Positions 48,712 through 57,982 of a stretch of DNA of 64,000 bases are shown in pieces. Position 1 is the first letter of the stretch. Every line of letters begins with the position of its first letter. The stretch is taken from the NCBI RefSeq assembly GCF_002368295.1, contig NZ_AP018248.1, positions 1,955,477-2,019,476 of the forward strand, written 5' to 3'. Both the position numbers and the translations under genes were made by a program. The DNA comes from Tolypothrix tenuis PCC 7101. Lineage in GTDB: Bacteria; Cyanobacteriota; Cyanobacteriia; Cyanobacteriales; Nostocaceae. The notes beneath the pieces are model-generated. The model was not told the origin of the DNA. It saw nothing but the letters and a program-made list of their open reading frames with translations, and made no database searches.

Positions 48712-49812
48712 ATGGCTGAATCATACCTGCTGGACAAACTAAAATCTGTTGAACAAACCTTTAATGAATTAACTCGTCGTCTTGGTGACCCCGATACCGC
48801 GAGAAATCCTGACGAGTTTCAACAAATTGCTAAATCTCGTTCTTCTTTGGAAGAGGTAGTTAATACCTATGAAACTTGGAAAGTCGCCCAAGAAGATTTG
48901 ATTGGAGCGCGTCAGGTTTACAAAGAATCGGCGAGCGATCCGGAGTTGCAAGAAATGGCAGCCCTGGAAGTAGATGAACTAGAGCAAAAAATAGAATATT
49001 TAGAGAACCGCTTAAAAATATTGTTGCTACCCCGCGATCCCAACGATGATAAAAACATCATGTTGGAAATTCGCGCTGGGACTGGCGGCGACGAAGCGAG
49101 TATTTGGGCAGGCGATTTACTGCGGATGTACTCTCGCTACGCTGACGGCCAGAACTGGAGAGTGAAACTAGTGAGCGAGTCACTAGGTGAAATGGGCGGC
49201 TTTAAAGAAGTAATCCTGGAAATTCAGGGTGAGAGTGTTTACAGTAAGCTGAAGTTTGAAGCTGGAGTACATCGCGTACAGCGTGTACCTGCAACCGAAG
49301 CTGGGGGAAGGGTTCACACCTCTACAGCTACAGTGGCTATCATGCCAGAGGTTGATGATGTAGAAATCCACATTGACCCCAAGGATATTGAAATGACCAC
49401 AGCTCGTTCTGGTGGTGCTGGTGGACAAAACGTCAACAAGGTGGAAACTGCTGTTGACTTGATGCACAAACCTACAGGAATTCGGATTTTCTGTACAGAA
49501 GAACGCAGCCAGTTGCAAAACAAAGAACGAGCAATGCAAATTTTGCGAGCGAAACTTTACGAAATGAAGTTACGCGAACAACAAGAAGCTGTAACTTCCA
49601 TGCGGCGATCGCAAGTTGGTACAGGGTCGCGATCGGAAAAAATTCGCACCTATAATTATAAAGATAACCGCGTTACCGATCACCGTTTGGGACAAAACTA
49701 TTCTCTTAACCCTGTATTGGAAGGTGATTTAGAGTCAGTTATACAATCTTGTATCTCTCAAGACCAGCAGGAACGTTTAGCAGAGTTAGCGACCTCTGGT
49801 GCTACTAGCTAA
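48712..49812 (+). CDS. prfA: Peptide chain release factor 1
   Basis: 366 aa, terminates at UAA/UAG. The stop-codon reader PAT is in HRVQRVPATEAGGRVHTST, and the catalytic GGQ is in SGGAGGQNVNKVETAVDLMH. The start is ATG 48712 (MAESYLLDKLKS), preceded by AAGGAG at 48693-48698; an upstream in-frame start at 48673 only adds 13 spacer-coded residues. This is the last gene of the ribosomal block. Confidence 0.97.
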   Translation: MAESYLLDKLKSVEQTFNELTRRLGDPDTARNPDEFQQIAKSRSSLEEVVNTYETWKVAQEDLIGARQVYKESASDPELQEMAALEVDELEQKIEYLENRLKILLLPRDPNDDKNIMLEIRAGTGGDEASIWAGDLLRMYSRYADGQNWRVKLVSESLGEMGGFKEVILEIQGESVYSKLKFEAGVHRVQRVPATEAGGRVHTSTATVAIMPEVDDVEIHIDPKDIEMTTARSGGAGGQNVNKVETAVDLMHKPTGIRIFCTEERSQLQNKERAMQILRAKLYEMKLREQQEAVTSMRRSQVGTGSRSEKIRTYNYKDNRVTDHRLGQNYSLNPVLEGDLESVIQSCISQDQQERLAELATSGATS

Positions 49813-49832
49813 TTGTTTTGTAATAAATTTTC

Positions 49833-50267
49833 TTAAACCGCTTGTTGTGATGTTAGTTTTAACACCGACAGGCGGTTTTCTAATGCAGTATAGATAGCAT
49901 CCTGCATTTCTTGGAAATAATGATAGTAGGCAAATTCGTACTGCATTATATGATTTAATTTCTTCCAATCCTTGAGGATTTGGCAGTTATCTACTAACTG
50001 TTCGACTTCCTTTTGCCAACGGCTAAAAATTCGGTAACTGAAAAAGCTGCTGCAAATGTTACCCTGCTCGTCCCAATAAGAAATACAAACCTGATGCTTC
50101 AGACAATGGATTTTCTTGATTTGCTTAACCTTGTAGCCTTTGACTATTAAAGCTGCTTTAGCCTCAGCATGAGAAATATGCCACTGTTCTGGTTTAATTT
50201 TATTAGCGGTAATCAGGCTTTGACCCTTGCGGCGATACGAGTTAATTTTGCGCGGCTTGTACAACAT
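49833..50267 (-). CDS. Uncharacterised protein with Cys-containing central region
   Basis: 144 aa, not recognised. Basic N-terminus (LYKPRKINSYRRKGQSLITA), then a KIHCLKHQVCISYWDEQGNI segment with two cysteines, an aromatic region (SFFSYRIFSRWQKEVEQLV) and a C-terminal helix with HYFQEMQDAIYTALENRL. No membrane segment is seen. The ATG 50267 has AAAGGTG just upstream; ATG 50285 would add six residues. It is divergent from an XRE regulator, so it may share its control region. Confidence 0.55.
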   Translation of the reverse strand: MLYKPRKINSYRRKGQSLITANKIKPEQWHISHAEAKAALIVKGYKVKQIKKIHCLKHQVCISYWDEQGNICSSFFSYRIFSRWQKEVEQLVDNCQILKDWKKLNHIMQYEFAYYHYFQEMQDAIYTALENRLSVLKLTSQQAV

Positions 50268-50363
50268 GATGCACCTTTTTCCCATGATTTAGCTGCAAGC
50301 GGTTTGTCACGAATTTCCGCGATAAAATGAATTAGTGTCTTCAATCTAAATTGATTGACATTT

Positions 50364-50455
50364 AAACTTGTAATTTAACAGCTTAGATTTAACTTACCAT
50401 TGGCAAGCAAACTTGTAAATGGCAAAACTAAATATTTATTGGCGAGCAAGTAAAC
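50364..50455. promoter_or_regulatory. Repeated AAACTTGTAA sites, candidate operator of the XRE regulator
   Basis: AAACTTGTAA occurs at 50364-50373 and 50409-50418, with CAAGTAAAC (a related half-site) at 50447-50455. ATTGGC(A/G)AGCAA is repeated directly at 50399-50410 and 50438-50449. The same AAACTTGTAA recurs downstream at 50884-50893 and a close form at 51630. Confidence 0.5.
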
Positions 50456-50486
50456 CCATGAATCTCGTTGAAAAAATACTACAGCA

Positions 50487-50849
50487 GTGGATTTAGAAGC
50501 TAGAAAGAAACTTATTGAAGTCGTGAAAATGGCTCGTGGCTCTATGAGTCAACGAGCTTTTGGTAAGCTTCTGGGTGTTTCGGCTACTGCTGTGCAATTG
50601 TGGGAAAAAGGCGAATCGATTCCAGATACACAGAATTTAGCTAACATCGCAGCCAGAGCAGGCTACACAATGGAGGAGTTGCTTAACTACTTAGGTGTTA
50701 AGCCAATGTCAGAATCCTCCGATGTCAACCAGATTGTGAAGTACATCAAATCTATGCCATTGAATGAAGTAGCAATCATTGGTAGAGCTGTAATGGATAG
50801 ATTGGCTGCGGCGGCGGAAGCGTCTGTAGATGAAGCAAAAGCAAGTTGA
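50487..50849 (+). CDS. XRE-family helix-turn-helix regulator
   Basis: 120 aa. The HTH covers ~15-68 (SMSQRAFGKLLGVSATAVQL, WEKGESIPDTQNLANI). The C-terminal region (NQIVKYIKSMPLNEVAIIGR) is helical and may mediate dimerisation. GTG start with a weak ribosome-binding site; a 12-codon frame (50458-50496) overlaps it and could be a leader peptide. Likely autoregulated through AAACTTGTAA sites. The targets are unknown, but the unit that follows (51120-52461) is the obvious neighbour. Confidence 0.82.
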   Translation: MDLEARKKLIEVVKMARGSMSQRAFGKLLGVSATAVQLWEKGESIPDTQNLANIAARAGYTMEELLNYLGVKPMSESSDVNQIVKYIKSMPLNEVAIIGRAVMDRLAAAAEASVDEAKAS

Positions 50850-50876
50850 ATATTTGTGAGCGATCGCTTCTTTGTC

Positions 50877-50892
50877 TACAAGTAAACTTGTA
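50877..50892. promoter_or_regulatory. Inverted repeat TACAAG-TAAA-CTTGTA
   Basis: TACAAG (50877-50882) and CTTGTA (50887-50892) are perfect complements around TAAA, 28 bases after the XRE gene. It combines the AAACTTGTAA and CAAGTAAAC half-sites seen upstream, so it is a candidate full operator. Confidence 0.5.
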
Positions 50893-51119
50893 AAGTTATT
50901 TGTATAGACAAACAAAATATTGTTAATTTTTATTACAAATATCTAATAATAAATACAAATTTTATCAGGATATTGCTTTCTGCTTTTTGTGCATGAGATA
51001 GCACTGGTGAAGATGAAAATTAAAGCAATAAAGATGAAATTGCTTTGGCTTATTGGATGTGGAAGCCTCGTGTATTAATTGAGATAATGTTACAATCTTA
51101 AATTTTCCGAGGTGTATTT

Positions 51120-51605
51120 ATGTCACTACCCAATGAACCTTCAGCTTGGCAAGTAGAATCAAGCGATGTTTTTATGCCAATCTACTATAAAGGCGATTTA
51201 GCTGGTTTTTTTAAACGAGAATATGCAGATGAAATTATTAAGTTTTTAAACCAGGACGAAGTTTTAAAAAAAGCACTTAAATTGGCTTGCACTGATTTAG
51301 TTAAAGCAACTGGTGGTGACAGTAAGCAAGTCAAAGATAAGATAAGAAAATATATAAAAATTAGCGAACGTCCCAAATATGGAACTAGGGCGATCGCACT
51401 TTTATTAAGTGAAAGACAAAAAGCTTTAGATTTGAGTAGTCAGGAGTTTGCTAAATTTTGCGATACCTTTAAAGTTTCTCCTTCTGAACTCAATAATATT
51501 TATGCTGGAGAAGTTATTGATGATAGCTTATTAGCACCACTTTCACGAATATTAGGTATATCAAAAGAACAGTTGCAAGAAGTACGCGATGGTGCTGAAG
51601 AATAA
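51120..51605 (+). CDS. Unknown protein with HTH-like C-terminal part
   Basis: 161 aa. The N-terminus (DVFMPIYYKGDLAGFFKREY) is not recognised. The C-terminal ~70 residues (ALLLSERQKALDLSSQEFAK, FKVSPSELNNIYAGEVID, APLSRILGISKEQLQEV) look like an XRE-type HTH. ATG with GAGGTG 6 bases upstream. It ends 40 bases before a DUF2887 gene; the pair may be an operon. Confidence 0.6.
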   Translation: MSLPNEPSAWQVESSDVFMPIYYKGDLAGFFKREYADEIIKFLNQDEVLKKALKLACTDLVKATGGDSKQVKDKIRKYIKISERPKYGTRAIALLLSERQKALDLSSQEFAKFCDTFKVSPSELNNIYAGEVIDDSLLAPLSRILGISKEQLQEVRDGAEE

Positions 51606-51645
51606 ATTAATAGACGCATCTATAATACAAAACTTGTAGACTTTT

Positions 51646-52461
51646 GTGAAAACTGACATTTTATTTTATCGGCTATTTCAAGAAATACCTAGTATTTTCT
51701 TTGAAATCATTGGCAATCCTCCTGAGGAAGCAAACAATTATCTGTTTTCATCAGTTGAAATTAAACAAACTTCATTCCGAATAGATGGGTTATTTTTGCC
51801 TATAGAAATTATTGATAGACCAATTTACTTCGTTGAAGTTCAATTTCAACAAGATGACGAAATTTACTCACGACTGATTGCAGAAATAAGTTTATACCTG
51901 CGTCAGAATAAACCCAAAAATGATTGGAGTGCTGTAGTTTTATACCCAAACAGGAGTGTAGATACAGGAGATATTAAACACTATCGTGAATTCTTTGCTA
52001 GTCAAAGGATAAAACGGATTTATTTGAATGAATTGGGTGATACTGCTACTTTACCAGTTAGCATAGCAACCGTTAAATTAGTAGTTGAAGATGCAGAGAT
52101 AGCGATTCACCAAGCGCAAGAGTTAATCAAGAAAACTAAGCAAGAGACGAACTCAAAATTACAGCAGCAATTATTACAATTAATAGAAACTATCTTAGTT
52201 TATAAATTTCCTAACATGAGTCGGGAGGAAATCGAAGCCATGTTTAGTTTGAGCGAGTTAAAACAGACAAGATTTTATCAGGAAGCTTTTCAGGAAGGCA
52301 AAGAAGAAGGTGAGCGCACAGGTAAGTTAAAAGCAGTACTACCAATGTTGACAGCTGGGTTGACTGTAGAGCAAATAGCTCAAGCTTTAGAATTGAGTGC
52401 CGAGGAAGTCAGCCAAATAGTACAACAGCAGGCTTCTAATTCCACCAGCAGCAAAGAATAA
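51646..52461 (+). CDS. DUF2887 / Rpn-like PD-(D/E)XK nuclease family protein
   Basis: 271 aa. The N-terminus TDILFYRLFQEIPSIFFEII is the family start. VEIKQTSFRIDGLFLP and YFVEVQFQQDDEIYSRL (the D...ExQ active-site pattern) suit a recombination-promoting-nuclease fold. The C-terminal half is helical (FQEGKEEGERTGKLKAVLPM) and ends with a short HTH-like segment. Members are abundant in cyanobacteria and some are linked to mobile DNA. GTG start, preceded closely by AAACTTGTA (51630-51638). Confidence 0.8.
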   Translation: MKTDILFYRLFQEIPSIFFEIIGNPPEEANNYLFSSVEIKQTSFRIDGLFLPIEIIDRPIYFVEVQFQQDDEIYSRLIAEISLYLRQNKPKNDWSAVVLYPNRSVDTGDIKHYREFFASQRIKRIYLNELGDTATLPVSIATVKLVVEDAEIAIHQAQELIKKTKQETNSKLQQQLLQLIETILVYKFPNMSREEIEAMFSLSELKQTRFYQEAFQEGKEEGERTGKLKAVLPMLTAGLTVEQIAQALELSAEEVSQIVQQQASNSTSSKE

Positions 52462-52676
52462 CAGCACAATTTAAATACTAGAGTAGGGAAATGTCGAAAT
52501 AGGTGGTTGTGATTAGGTATATATAACTTAATTAGCTGTGAGCGTGGCAATCTCAAACTCTTTTTTTATCATTCAGCAATTTTTCCCGACGAAATATTAA
52601 TTAAATTTTGTTAAGATTGACACGGCATTACCACTTCATCCCGAAATCACCCATTCCCCTACCTGAGAAAAACTTG

Positions 52677-54371
52677 ATGCTGCGACTAGAACATATTAGT
52701 AAAATTTATCCCACAGGTGAAGTTCTAAAAGATATCAACTGGGAAGTTAAACCTGGCGATCGCATCGGCTTAGTCGGTGTGAACGGCGCAGGTAAATCTA
52801 CCCAACTGAAAATTATCTCTGGAGAAATTGAACCGACGGCTGGGGAAATTATTCGTCCTGCAAGTTTACATATAGCCTACCTCAACCAAGAGTTTGAAGT
52901 AGACCCCGGCCGCACTGTGAGAGAAGAATTTTGGACTGTTTTTAAAGAAGCAAATCAAGTGCAGCTTTCCATCGCCCAAGTGACTAGGGATATGGAAACT
53001 GCAACTCCAGAGGAACTCGATCACTTAATTAACAAATTGGATCGCTTACAGCGCCAATTTGAAGGCTTGGATGGCTACGGTTTAGAAGCACGCATCGGCA
53101 AAATCTTACCAGAGATGGGATTTGAACAAGAAGATGGCGATCGCCTCGTTAGCGCCTTCTCTGGTGGTTGGCAGATGCGGATGAGTTTGGGTAAAATTCT
53201 GTTGCAAAAACCAGATTTATTGCTACTGGACGAACCAACAAACCACTTAGACTTAGAAACTATTGAGTGGTTGGAAAATTACTTAAAAAGTCTAGTTACT
53301 CCAATGGTGATAGTCTCCCATGACCGGGAGTTTCTTGACCGCCTCTGCACTCAAATTGTAGAAACAGAACGTGGTGTTTCTACTACTTACCTGGGTAATT
53401 ATTCATCCTACCTGCAACAAAAAGCTGAAAATCAATCAGCACAGTTGAGTGCTTACGAAAGACAGCAGAAAGAACTAGAGAAACAACAGGCTTTCGTTGA
53501 CAGGTTTCGCGCTAGTGCAACCCGTAGTACTCAAGCCAAAAGCCGCGAAAAACAACTAGACAAAATCGAGCGAATTGAAGCACCTACAGGTGGTGTCAGA
53601 ACTCTACATTTTCGCTTTCCCGATGCACCCCGTAGCGGACGAGAAGTAGTCATCATTAAAGATTTAACTCATATCTATGACGATAAAATCTTATTTTTAG
53701 GAGCCAATCTCTTCATTGAAAGAGGCGATCGCATCGCTTTCTTAGGCCCCAACGGTGCGGGTAAATCTACTCTACTGCGGGTGATTATGGGTATGGAACC
53801 ACCCACCGAAGGTAGCGTTAAATTAGGCGATCACAATGTGATTCCTGGCTACTTTGAACAAAATCAGGCAGAAGCTTTGGATTTGAAAAAGACAGTCATG
53901 GAAACTATTCATGATGAAGTTCCAGACTGGAAAAATGAAGAAGTTCGTACATTATTAGGACGCTTCTTATTTACTGGAGACACGGTATTTAAACAAGTTG
54001 GTGCATTAAGTGGAGGCGAAAAAGCACGTCTAGCTTTAGCAAAAATGCTCTTACGTCCAGCAAATTTACTAATCTTAGATGAGCCGACAAACCATCTAGA
54101 TATTCCAGCTAAAGAAATGTTGGAAGAAGCCCTGCAAAATTATGATGGTACAGCGATTGTTGTTTCTCACGACCGTTATTTTATCTCGCAGGTAGCCAAT
54201 AAAATCGTCGAAATTCGTGATGGTGAATTCCGCGTTTATTTAGGTAATTATCATTACTACCTAGATAAAATTGCTGAAGAAAAAGAAGCCGAAAAACTAG
54301 CTGCGATCGCGGCGGAAAAAGCCGCTAAGAAAGCTGCTAAAGCCGCTAAAGCTTCGGCAAAACGCAAATAA
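52677..54371 (+). CDS. ABC-F family ATP-binding protein
   Basis: 564 aa, two ABC domains with no membrane part. Domain 1: Walker A GLVGVNGAGKSTQLK, signature AFSGGWQMRMSLGK, Walker B LLLLDEPTNHLDLE. Domain 2: FLGPNGAGKSTLL, ALSGGEKARLALAK, LLILDEPTNHLDIP. The inter-domain linker (~255-310) is the charged P-site-tRNA-interaction motif. The tail is Ala/Lys-rich (AAEKAAKKAAKAAKASAK). Members act on the ribosome (EttA, Uup type) to aid elongation or rescue; subtype not settled. ATG 52677 fits the family start. An inverted repeat (GTGCATGATG...CATCATGCAC, 54404-54455) follows. Confidence 0.9.
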   Translation: MLRLEHISKIYPTGEVLKDINWEVKPGDRIGLVGVNGAGKSTQLKIISGEIEPTAGEIIRPASLHIAYLNQEFEVDPGRTVREEFWTVFKEANQVQLSIAQVTRDMETATPEELDHLINKLDRLQRQFEGLDGYGLEARIGKILPEMGFEQEDGDRLVSAFSGGWQMRMSLGKILLQKPDLLLLDEPTNHLDLETIEWLENYLKSLVTPMVIVSHDREFLDRLCTQIVETERGVSTTYLGNYSSYLQQKAENQSAQLSAYERQQKELEKQQAFVDRFRASATRSTQAKSREKQLDKIERIEAPTGGVRTLHFRFPDAPRSGREVVIIKDLTHIYDDKILFLGANLFIERGDRIAFLGPNGAGKSTLLRVIMGMEPPTEGSVKLGDHNVIPGYFEQNQAEALDLKKTVMETIHDEVPDWKNEEVRTLLGRFLFTGDTVFKQVGALSGGEKARLALAKMLLRPANLLILDEPTNHLDIPAKEMLEEALQNYDGTAIVVSHDRYFISQVANKIVEIRDGEFRVYLGNYHYYLDKIAEEKEAEKLAAIAAEKAAKKAAKAAKASAKRK

Positions 54372-54756
54372 CAAGTTAGTAATAACACTGAATTTTACGT
54401 AGTGTGCATGATGCTAGTTGAAAAGTGTTCAATCTCAGCTTTCAACATCATGCACTACTGCTATACAATGATGAATTAGACAGTAAATAGTATATTCTAC
54501 AGAAATAGCAAGAAATCTACAAAAGTTGCATAAAAATGCTAATTTAAAGGCTGGCTGCTAAGAATACACAACAGCTTTTTGCATAATTAGTCCCACACAA
54601 TTATCACAAAAAATAAGCAAAAGTTACTAAAGTTAAAAAAACTCTAAAAAATACTGAATTTTTTGATAAAAGAAGTTAATAAGCAGAAATCCTCTTGCAG
54701 TGGTGATTAGCAGTGGTATCATTCGGGTATTACAAAAAGTAAAGGGCAATTTTACT
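54372..54756. other. Intergenic region between the ABC-F and gpmI genes
   Basis: 385 bases. It holds the inverted repeat at 54404-54455 and AT-rich DNA upstream of gpmI. The in-frame GTG at 54700 is not used because ATG 54757 fits the family start. No other gene seen. Confidence 0.5.
54404..54455. repeat. Inverted repeat downstream of the ABC-F gene
   Basis: GTGCATGATG...GTTGAAAAG (54404-54425) pairs with CTTTCAAC...ATCATGCAC (54439-54455), with a three-base bulge. No T-run follows, so it is listed as a repeat and not a terminator. Confidence 0.5.
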
Positions 54757-56355
54757 ATGACCAAAGCACCTGTTGCTCCTGTGGTGCTAGTCATTTTAGA
54801 CGGATGGGGCTACTGCGAGGAGAAGCGTGGAAACGCTATAGCTAATGCGAAAACTCCAGTCATGGATAGCTTATGGACAGCTTATCCACACACCCTCATT
54901 CGCACATCAGGAAAAGCCGTAGGGTTGCCAGATGGTCAAATGGGCAACTCGGAAGTTGGTCATTTGAACATTGGCGCTGGGCGAGTAGTACCGCAAGAAT
55001 TAGTACGCATCTCCGATGCAGTGGAAGACGGTTCTATTAAGCTCAATCCAGCACTTGTCAAAATTTGCCAGGAAGTGCGCGATCGCAATGGCAAGCTTCA
55101 CATGGTAGGTCTGTGTTCAGAGGGTGGAGTACATTCCCATCTCACCCATTTATTCGGACTACTGGACTTAGCTAAGGATCAGCAAATTTCCCAAGTTTGT
55201 ATCCATGCGATTACCGATGGTCGTGACACCACGCCGACCGAGGGTGTTAAAGCAATTGGGCAGCTGCAAGAATATATAGACCGTGTAGGTATAGGGCAGA
55301 TAGTCACCCTCAGCGGTCGCTACTACGCGATGGATCGCGATCATCGCTGGGATCGGGTTAAACGTGCCTATGACGTAATGACCCAAAATGAAGTAACCGA
55401 TAATCGCCAAGCCGTAGAAGTTTTAGCAGCATCCTACGCCGCCGGAGTCACAGACGAATTCATTAACCCCACACGTATTGCTCCTGGCGCAATTGCAGCC
55501 GGGGATGGAGTGATATTCTTCAACTTCCGCCCCGATCGCGCTAGACAACTCACTCAAGCTTTTGTCAGCCCACAATTTACAGGCTTTGAAAGGCAGTTAA
55601 TTCAACCACTTTCTTTTGCTACTTTTACTCAGTACGATCCAGATTTAAAAGTAGCTGTTGCCTTTGAGCCACAGAATCTCACAAATATTTTGGGAGAGGT
55701 CGTCGCCAATCACGGATTAAAGCAATTCCGCACTGCTGAAACCGAAAAATACGCCCATGTTACCTACTTCTTTAATGGCGGTCTAGAAGATCCTTTCGAG
55801 GGCGAAGACCGGGAACTCGTAAGTAGTCCTATGGTAGCAACTTACGATAAAGCCCCGGCGATGTCCGCCGCCGCCGTTACAGAAGTAGCGATCGCAGCAA
55901 TTGAAAAATGTATCTACTCGTTAGTTGTGATTAACTATGCTAACCCAGATATGGTAGGGCATACGGGTCAGATAGAAGCTACGATAGAAGCAATTGAAAA
56001 AGTTGATCTCTGTTTGGGTCGCCTACTTGCTAGCATTACTAATGTTGGGGGGACAACAATTATTACTGCCGACCACGGTAATGCTGAGTATATGCTTGAT
56101 GATGCGGGTAATCCTTGGACAGCCCACACCACTAACCCCGTCCCCTTAATTTTGGTGGAAGGAGAAAAAGCGAAAATCCCTGGACATGGTACAAATGTCG
56201 AACTGCGAAGCGATGGCAAGCTAGCCGACATTGCACCAACCATTCTAGAGATTTTACAACTACCTCAGCCATCAGAAATGACAGGGCGATCGCTAGTTGT
56301 ATCGGCTGGATATGATGTGCAACGCAGTCGTACTCCCGAACCAGTAGGTTTGTAA
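54757..56355 (+). CDS. gpmI: 2,3-bisphosphoglycerate-independent phosphoglycerate mutase
   Basis: 532 aa, interconverts 3- and 2-phosphoglycerate through a phosphoserine, Mn-dependent. Seen: VLVILDGWGYCEEKRGNAI, the catalytic Ser in DGQMGNSEVGHLNIGAGR, HAITDGRDTTPTEGVKAIGQ, GRYYAMDRDHRWDRVKRA, NYANPDMVGHTG and ITADHGNAEYM with metal ligands. ATG 54757 (MTKAPVAPVVLVILDG). secG starts 74 bases after its stop. Confidence 0.97.
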   Translation: MTKAPVAPVVLVILDGWGYCEEKRGNAIANAKTPVMDSLWTAYPHTLIRTSGKAVGLPDGQMGNSEVGHLNIGAGRVVPQELVRISDAVEDGSIKLNPALVKICQEVRDRNGKLHMVGLCSEGGVHSHLTHLFGLLDLAKDQQISQVCIHAITDGRDTTPTEGVKAIGQLQEYIDRVGIGQIVTLSGRYYAMDRDHRWDRVKRAYDVMTQNEVTDNRQAVEVLAASYAAGVTDEFINPTRIAPGAIAAGDGVIFFNFRPDRARQLTQAFVSPQFTGFERQLIQPLSFATFTQYDPDLKVAVAFEPQNLTNILGEVVANHGLKQFRTAETEKYAHVTYFFNGGLEDPFEGEDRELVSSPMVATYDKAPAMSAAAVTEVAIAAIEKCIYSLVVINYANPDMVGHTGQIEATIEAIEKVDLCLGRLLASITNVGGTTIITADHGNAEYMLDDAGNPWTAHTTNPVPLILVEGEKAKIPGHGTNVELRSDGKLADIAPTILEILQLPQPSEMTGRSLVVSAGYDVQRSRTPEPVGL

Positions 56356-56429
56356 AAAGATAACAGTTAACTGTTACTTCAACCCTGACACTTCTGTTTT
56401 GAAATTGACTATCTATTTAGATTGCTACC

Positions 56430-56663
56430 ATGACAGTTTCTAATATTGTTCAAGGCATTTGGGCGCTTTCCGCCGTTGGTTTAATCGTCTTAGTACTGCT
56501 GCATAGTCCTAAAGGAGATGGTATTGGAGCCATTGGTGGACAAGCTCAACTCTTTAGCAGCACTAAAAGCGCAGAAAACACCTTAAACCGAATTACTTGG
56601 GCATTAACAGTAATTTTTCTAGGTTTAACAGTAGTTTTAAGTGCTGGTTGGCTACCTAAGTAA
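56430..56663 (+). CDS. secG: Protein-export membrane protein SecG
   Basis: 77 aa with two membrane segments (IVQGIWALSAVGLIVLVLL and ITWALTVIFLGLTVVLSAG) joined by the conserved loop HSPKGDGIGAIGGQAQLF. Assists SecYE-driven export. It is common in cyanobacteria next to gpmI. Confidence 0.92.
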   Translation: MTVSNIVQGIWALSAVGLIVLVLLHSPKGDGIGAIGGQAQLFSSTKSAENTLNRITWALTVIFLGLTVVLSAGWLPK

Positions 56664-56680
56664 CCATAGGGAATAGGGAC

Positions 56681-57487
56681 ATGGGGCAAAAAATCCAATA
56701 CCCAACACCCAACACCCTAAAAAATTTATTTACATCACAGTTACTAGCAATTCTTACCTTAGCGATAGGTACAGGGCTGCTAGTTATTTTTACGCATCTT
56801 CCTGCAAATGCTCATTTCGCTTCCCTAACGCCATATTCTAGGGATTTACTCGCTTCTCTCCCTACCGCCTCATTTCCTACTCCAAAGCCTCATCCTCTAC
56901 CGCCAACGCTAGCCAAATGGCAAGATAATACCAACAGTGGCGATTACTTTGCTCAAATTACAGCCACCCAAGTTGGTTATCTAGTTTGGTCACAGTTTCC
57001 TATTAAAGTTTACGTAGAAACGCCAACAGCAATTAACAGCCAGCAAGCTCAAGCTTGGGTTAACAGTGTCTTACAAGCTGTGCAAGAGTGGAATGCTTAC
57101 TTACCTTTATTGATAGTGGAAAAAACAGAGGTTGCAGATATTAAAATTTTCCGAAAAGCACCACCTCTGCAAATTTCACCCACTGATAAAATTCCCCGTG
57201 CGCGTTCTGCTTTAACTACCTACGAGTTATATACGAATAACAAAGTTTTGTTGCACCGCTTCACTATATTGTTGAGTCCTAGCCAGACGGGTAATTATGG
57301 CCTAGCCGCAGCGCGTCATGAACTCGGCCATGCTTTGGGAATTTGGGGGCATAGTCCGTTACAAACCGATGCTTTATACTTTTCTCAAGTTCGCCAACCA
57401 CCGCCAATTTCTGTTAGAGATGTTAATACTTTGAAGCGAGTTTATGAACAGCCAACCAGTTTGGGATGGTCTTTAGTAGAGAATTAA
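56681..57487 (+). CDS. Secreted matrixin-like metalloprotease
   Basis: 268 aa. A membrane segment or signal (LLAILTLAIGTGLLVIFTHL, ~20-40) is followed by a Pro/Thr-rich stretch (LPTASFPTPKPHPLPPTLAK) and a metzincin-like domain: LGHALGIWGH within HExxHxxGxxxH (His213, His217, His223, Glu214). Like other cyanobacterial matrixins it lacks a long prodomain. ATG 56681. The codons just after the start coincide with an intergenic-type repeat (CCAATACCCAACACCCAACACCC), so a downstream start is not excluded. Confidence 0.8.
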   Translation: MGQKIQYPTPNTLKNLFTSQLLAILTLAIGTGLLVIFTHLPANAHFASLTPYSRDLLASLPTASFPTPKPHPLPPTLAKWQDNTNSGDYFAQITATQVGYLVWSQFPIKVYVETPTAINSQQAQAWVNSVLQAVQEWNAYLPLLIVEKTEVADIKIFRKAPPLQISPTDKIPRARSALTTYELYTNNKVLLHRFTILLSPSQTGNYGLAAARHELGHALGIWGHSPLQTDALYFSQVRQPPPISVRDVNTLKRVYEQPTSLGWSLVEN

Positions 57488-57550
57488 AAGATTAAATCAA
57501 TTATATTATATGGTGATTGTTGCTATCAGATTGCTACTCATGCCTAAGAA

Positions 57551-57982
57551 ATGACAAGACCTTACCAAATTGTAGTGGATACTAATGTATTGCTTGCTGG
57601 TTTAAGATCCAGTCTTGGTGCATCTTACAGACTATTAACAATACTTAACGATAGGCGTTGGCAGTTGAATATTTCTACTACTTTAGTATTTGAGTATGAA
57701 GAAATTCTCAAACGAGAAAAATATCAGATTGGATTGAGAGATCAAGACATCAACGATGTTATTGAAGGTATTTGTAGCATTGCCAATCTATGTAGTATTT
57801 TTTATATATGGCGACCATCAGCACGAGACCCTGACGATGATTTCCTCATTGATTTAGCTGTTGAATGTCAGGCTGATTTTATCATCACTTACAATCAAAA
57901 AGATTTACAAGCCGCACAACAATTTGGAATCAGGTTAGTGTCACCCAAAGAGTTTTTACAAATAGTAGGAGAAATACAATGA
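57551..57982 (+). CDS. PIN-domain putative toxin
   Basis: 143 aa, COG1569-type PIN protein. First acidic residue in IVVDTNVLLAGLRSSLGAS, Glu-bearing TLVFEYEEILKREKY, and RDPDDDFLIDLAVECQADF and IITYNQKDL for the remaining acidic sites. Predicted Mg-dependent RNase. It overlaps the antitoxin start by four bases (ATGA), with toxin first, an order opposite to most VapBC pairs. The ATG has no ribosome-binding site stronger than TAAGAA. Confidence 0.85.
   Translation: MTRPYQIVVDTNVLLAGLRSSLGASYRLLTILNDRRWQLNISTTLVFEYEEILKREKYQIGLRDQDINDVIEGICSIANLCSIFYIWRPSARDPDDDFLIDLAVECQADFIITYNQKDLQAAQQFGIRLVSPKEFLQIVGEIQ

Noticed and set aside
49835..49878. Inverted AAACCGC/GCGGTTT as a terminator between prfA and the unknown gene
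   Set aside because: Only 7 bp with a 30-base loop that lies mostly in coding sequence; too weak to call.
50458..50496. Twelve-codon leader peptide before the XRE regulator
   Set aside because: Possible, but no ribosome-binding site and no attenuator-type features; only mentioned with the regulator.
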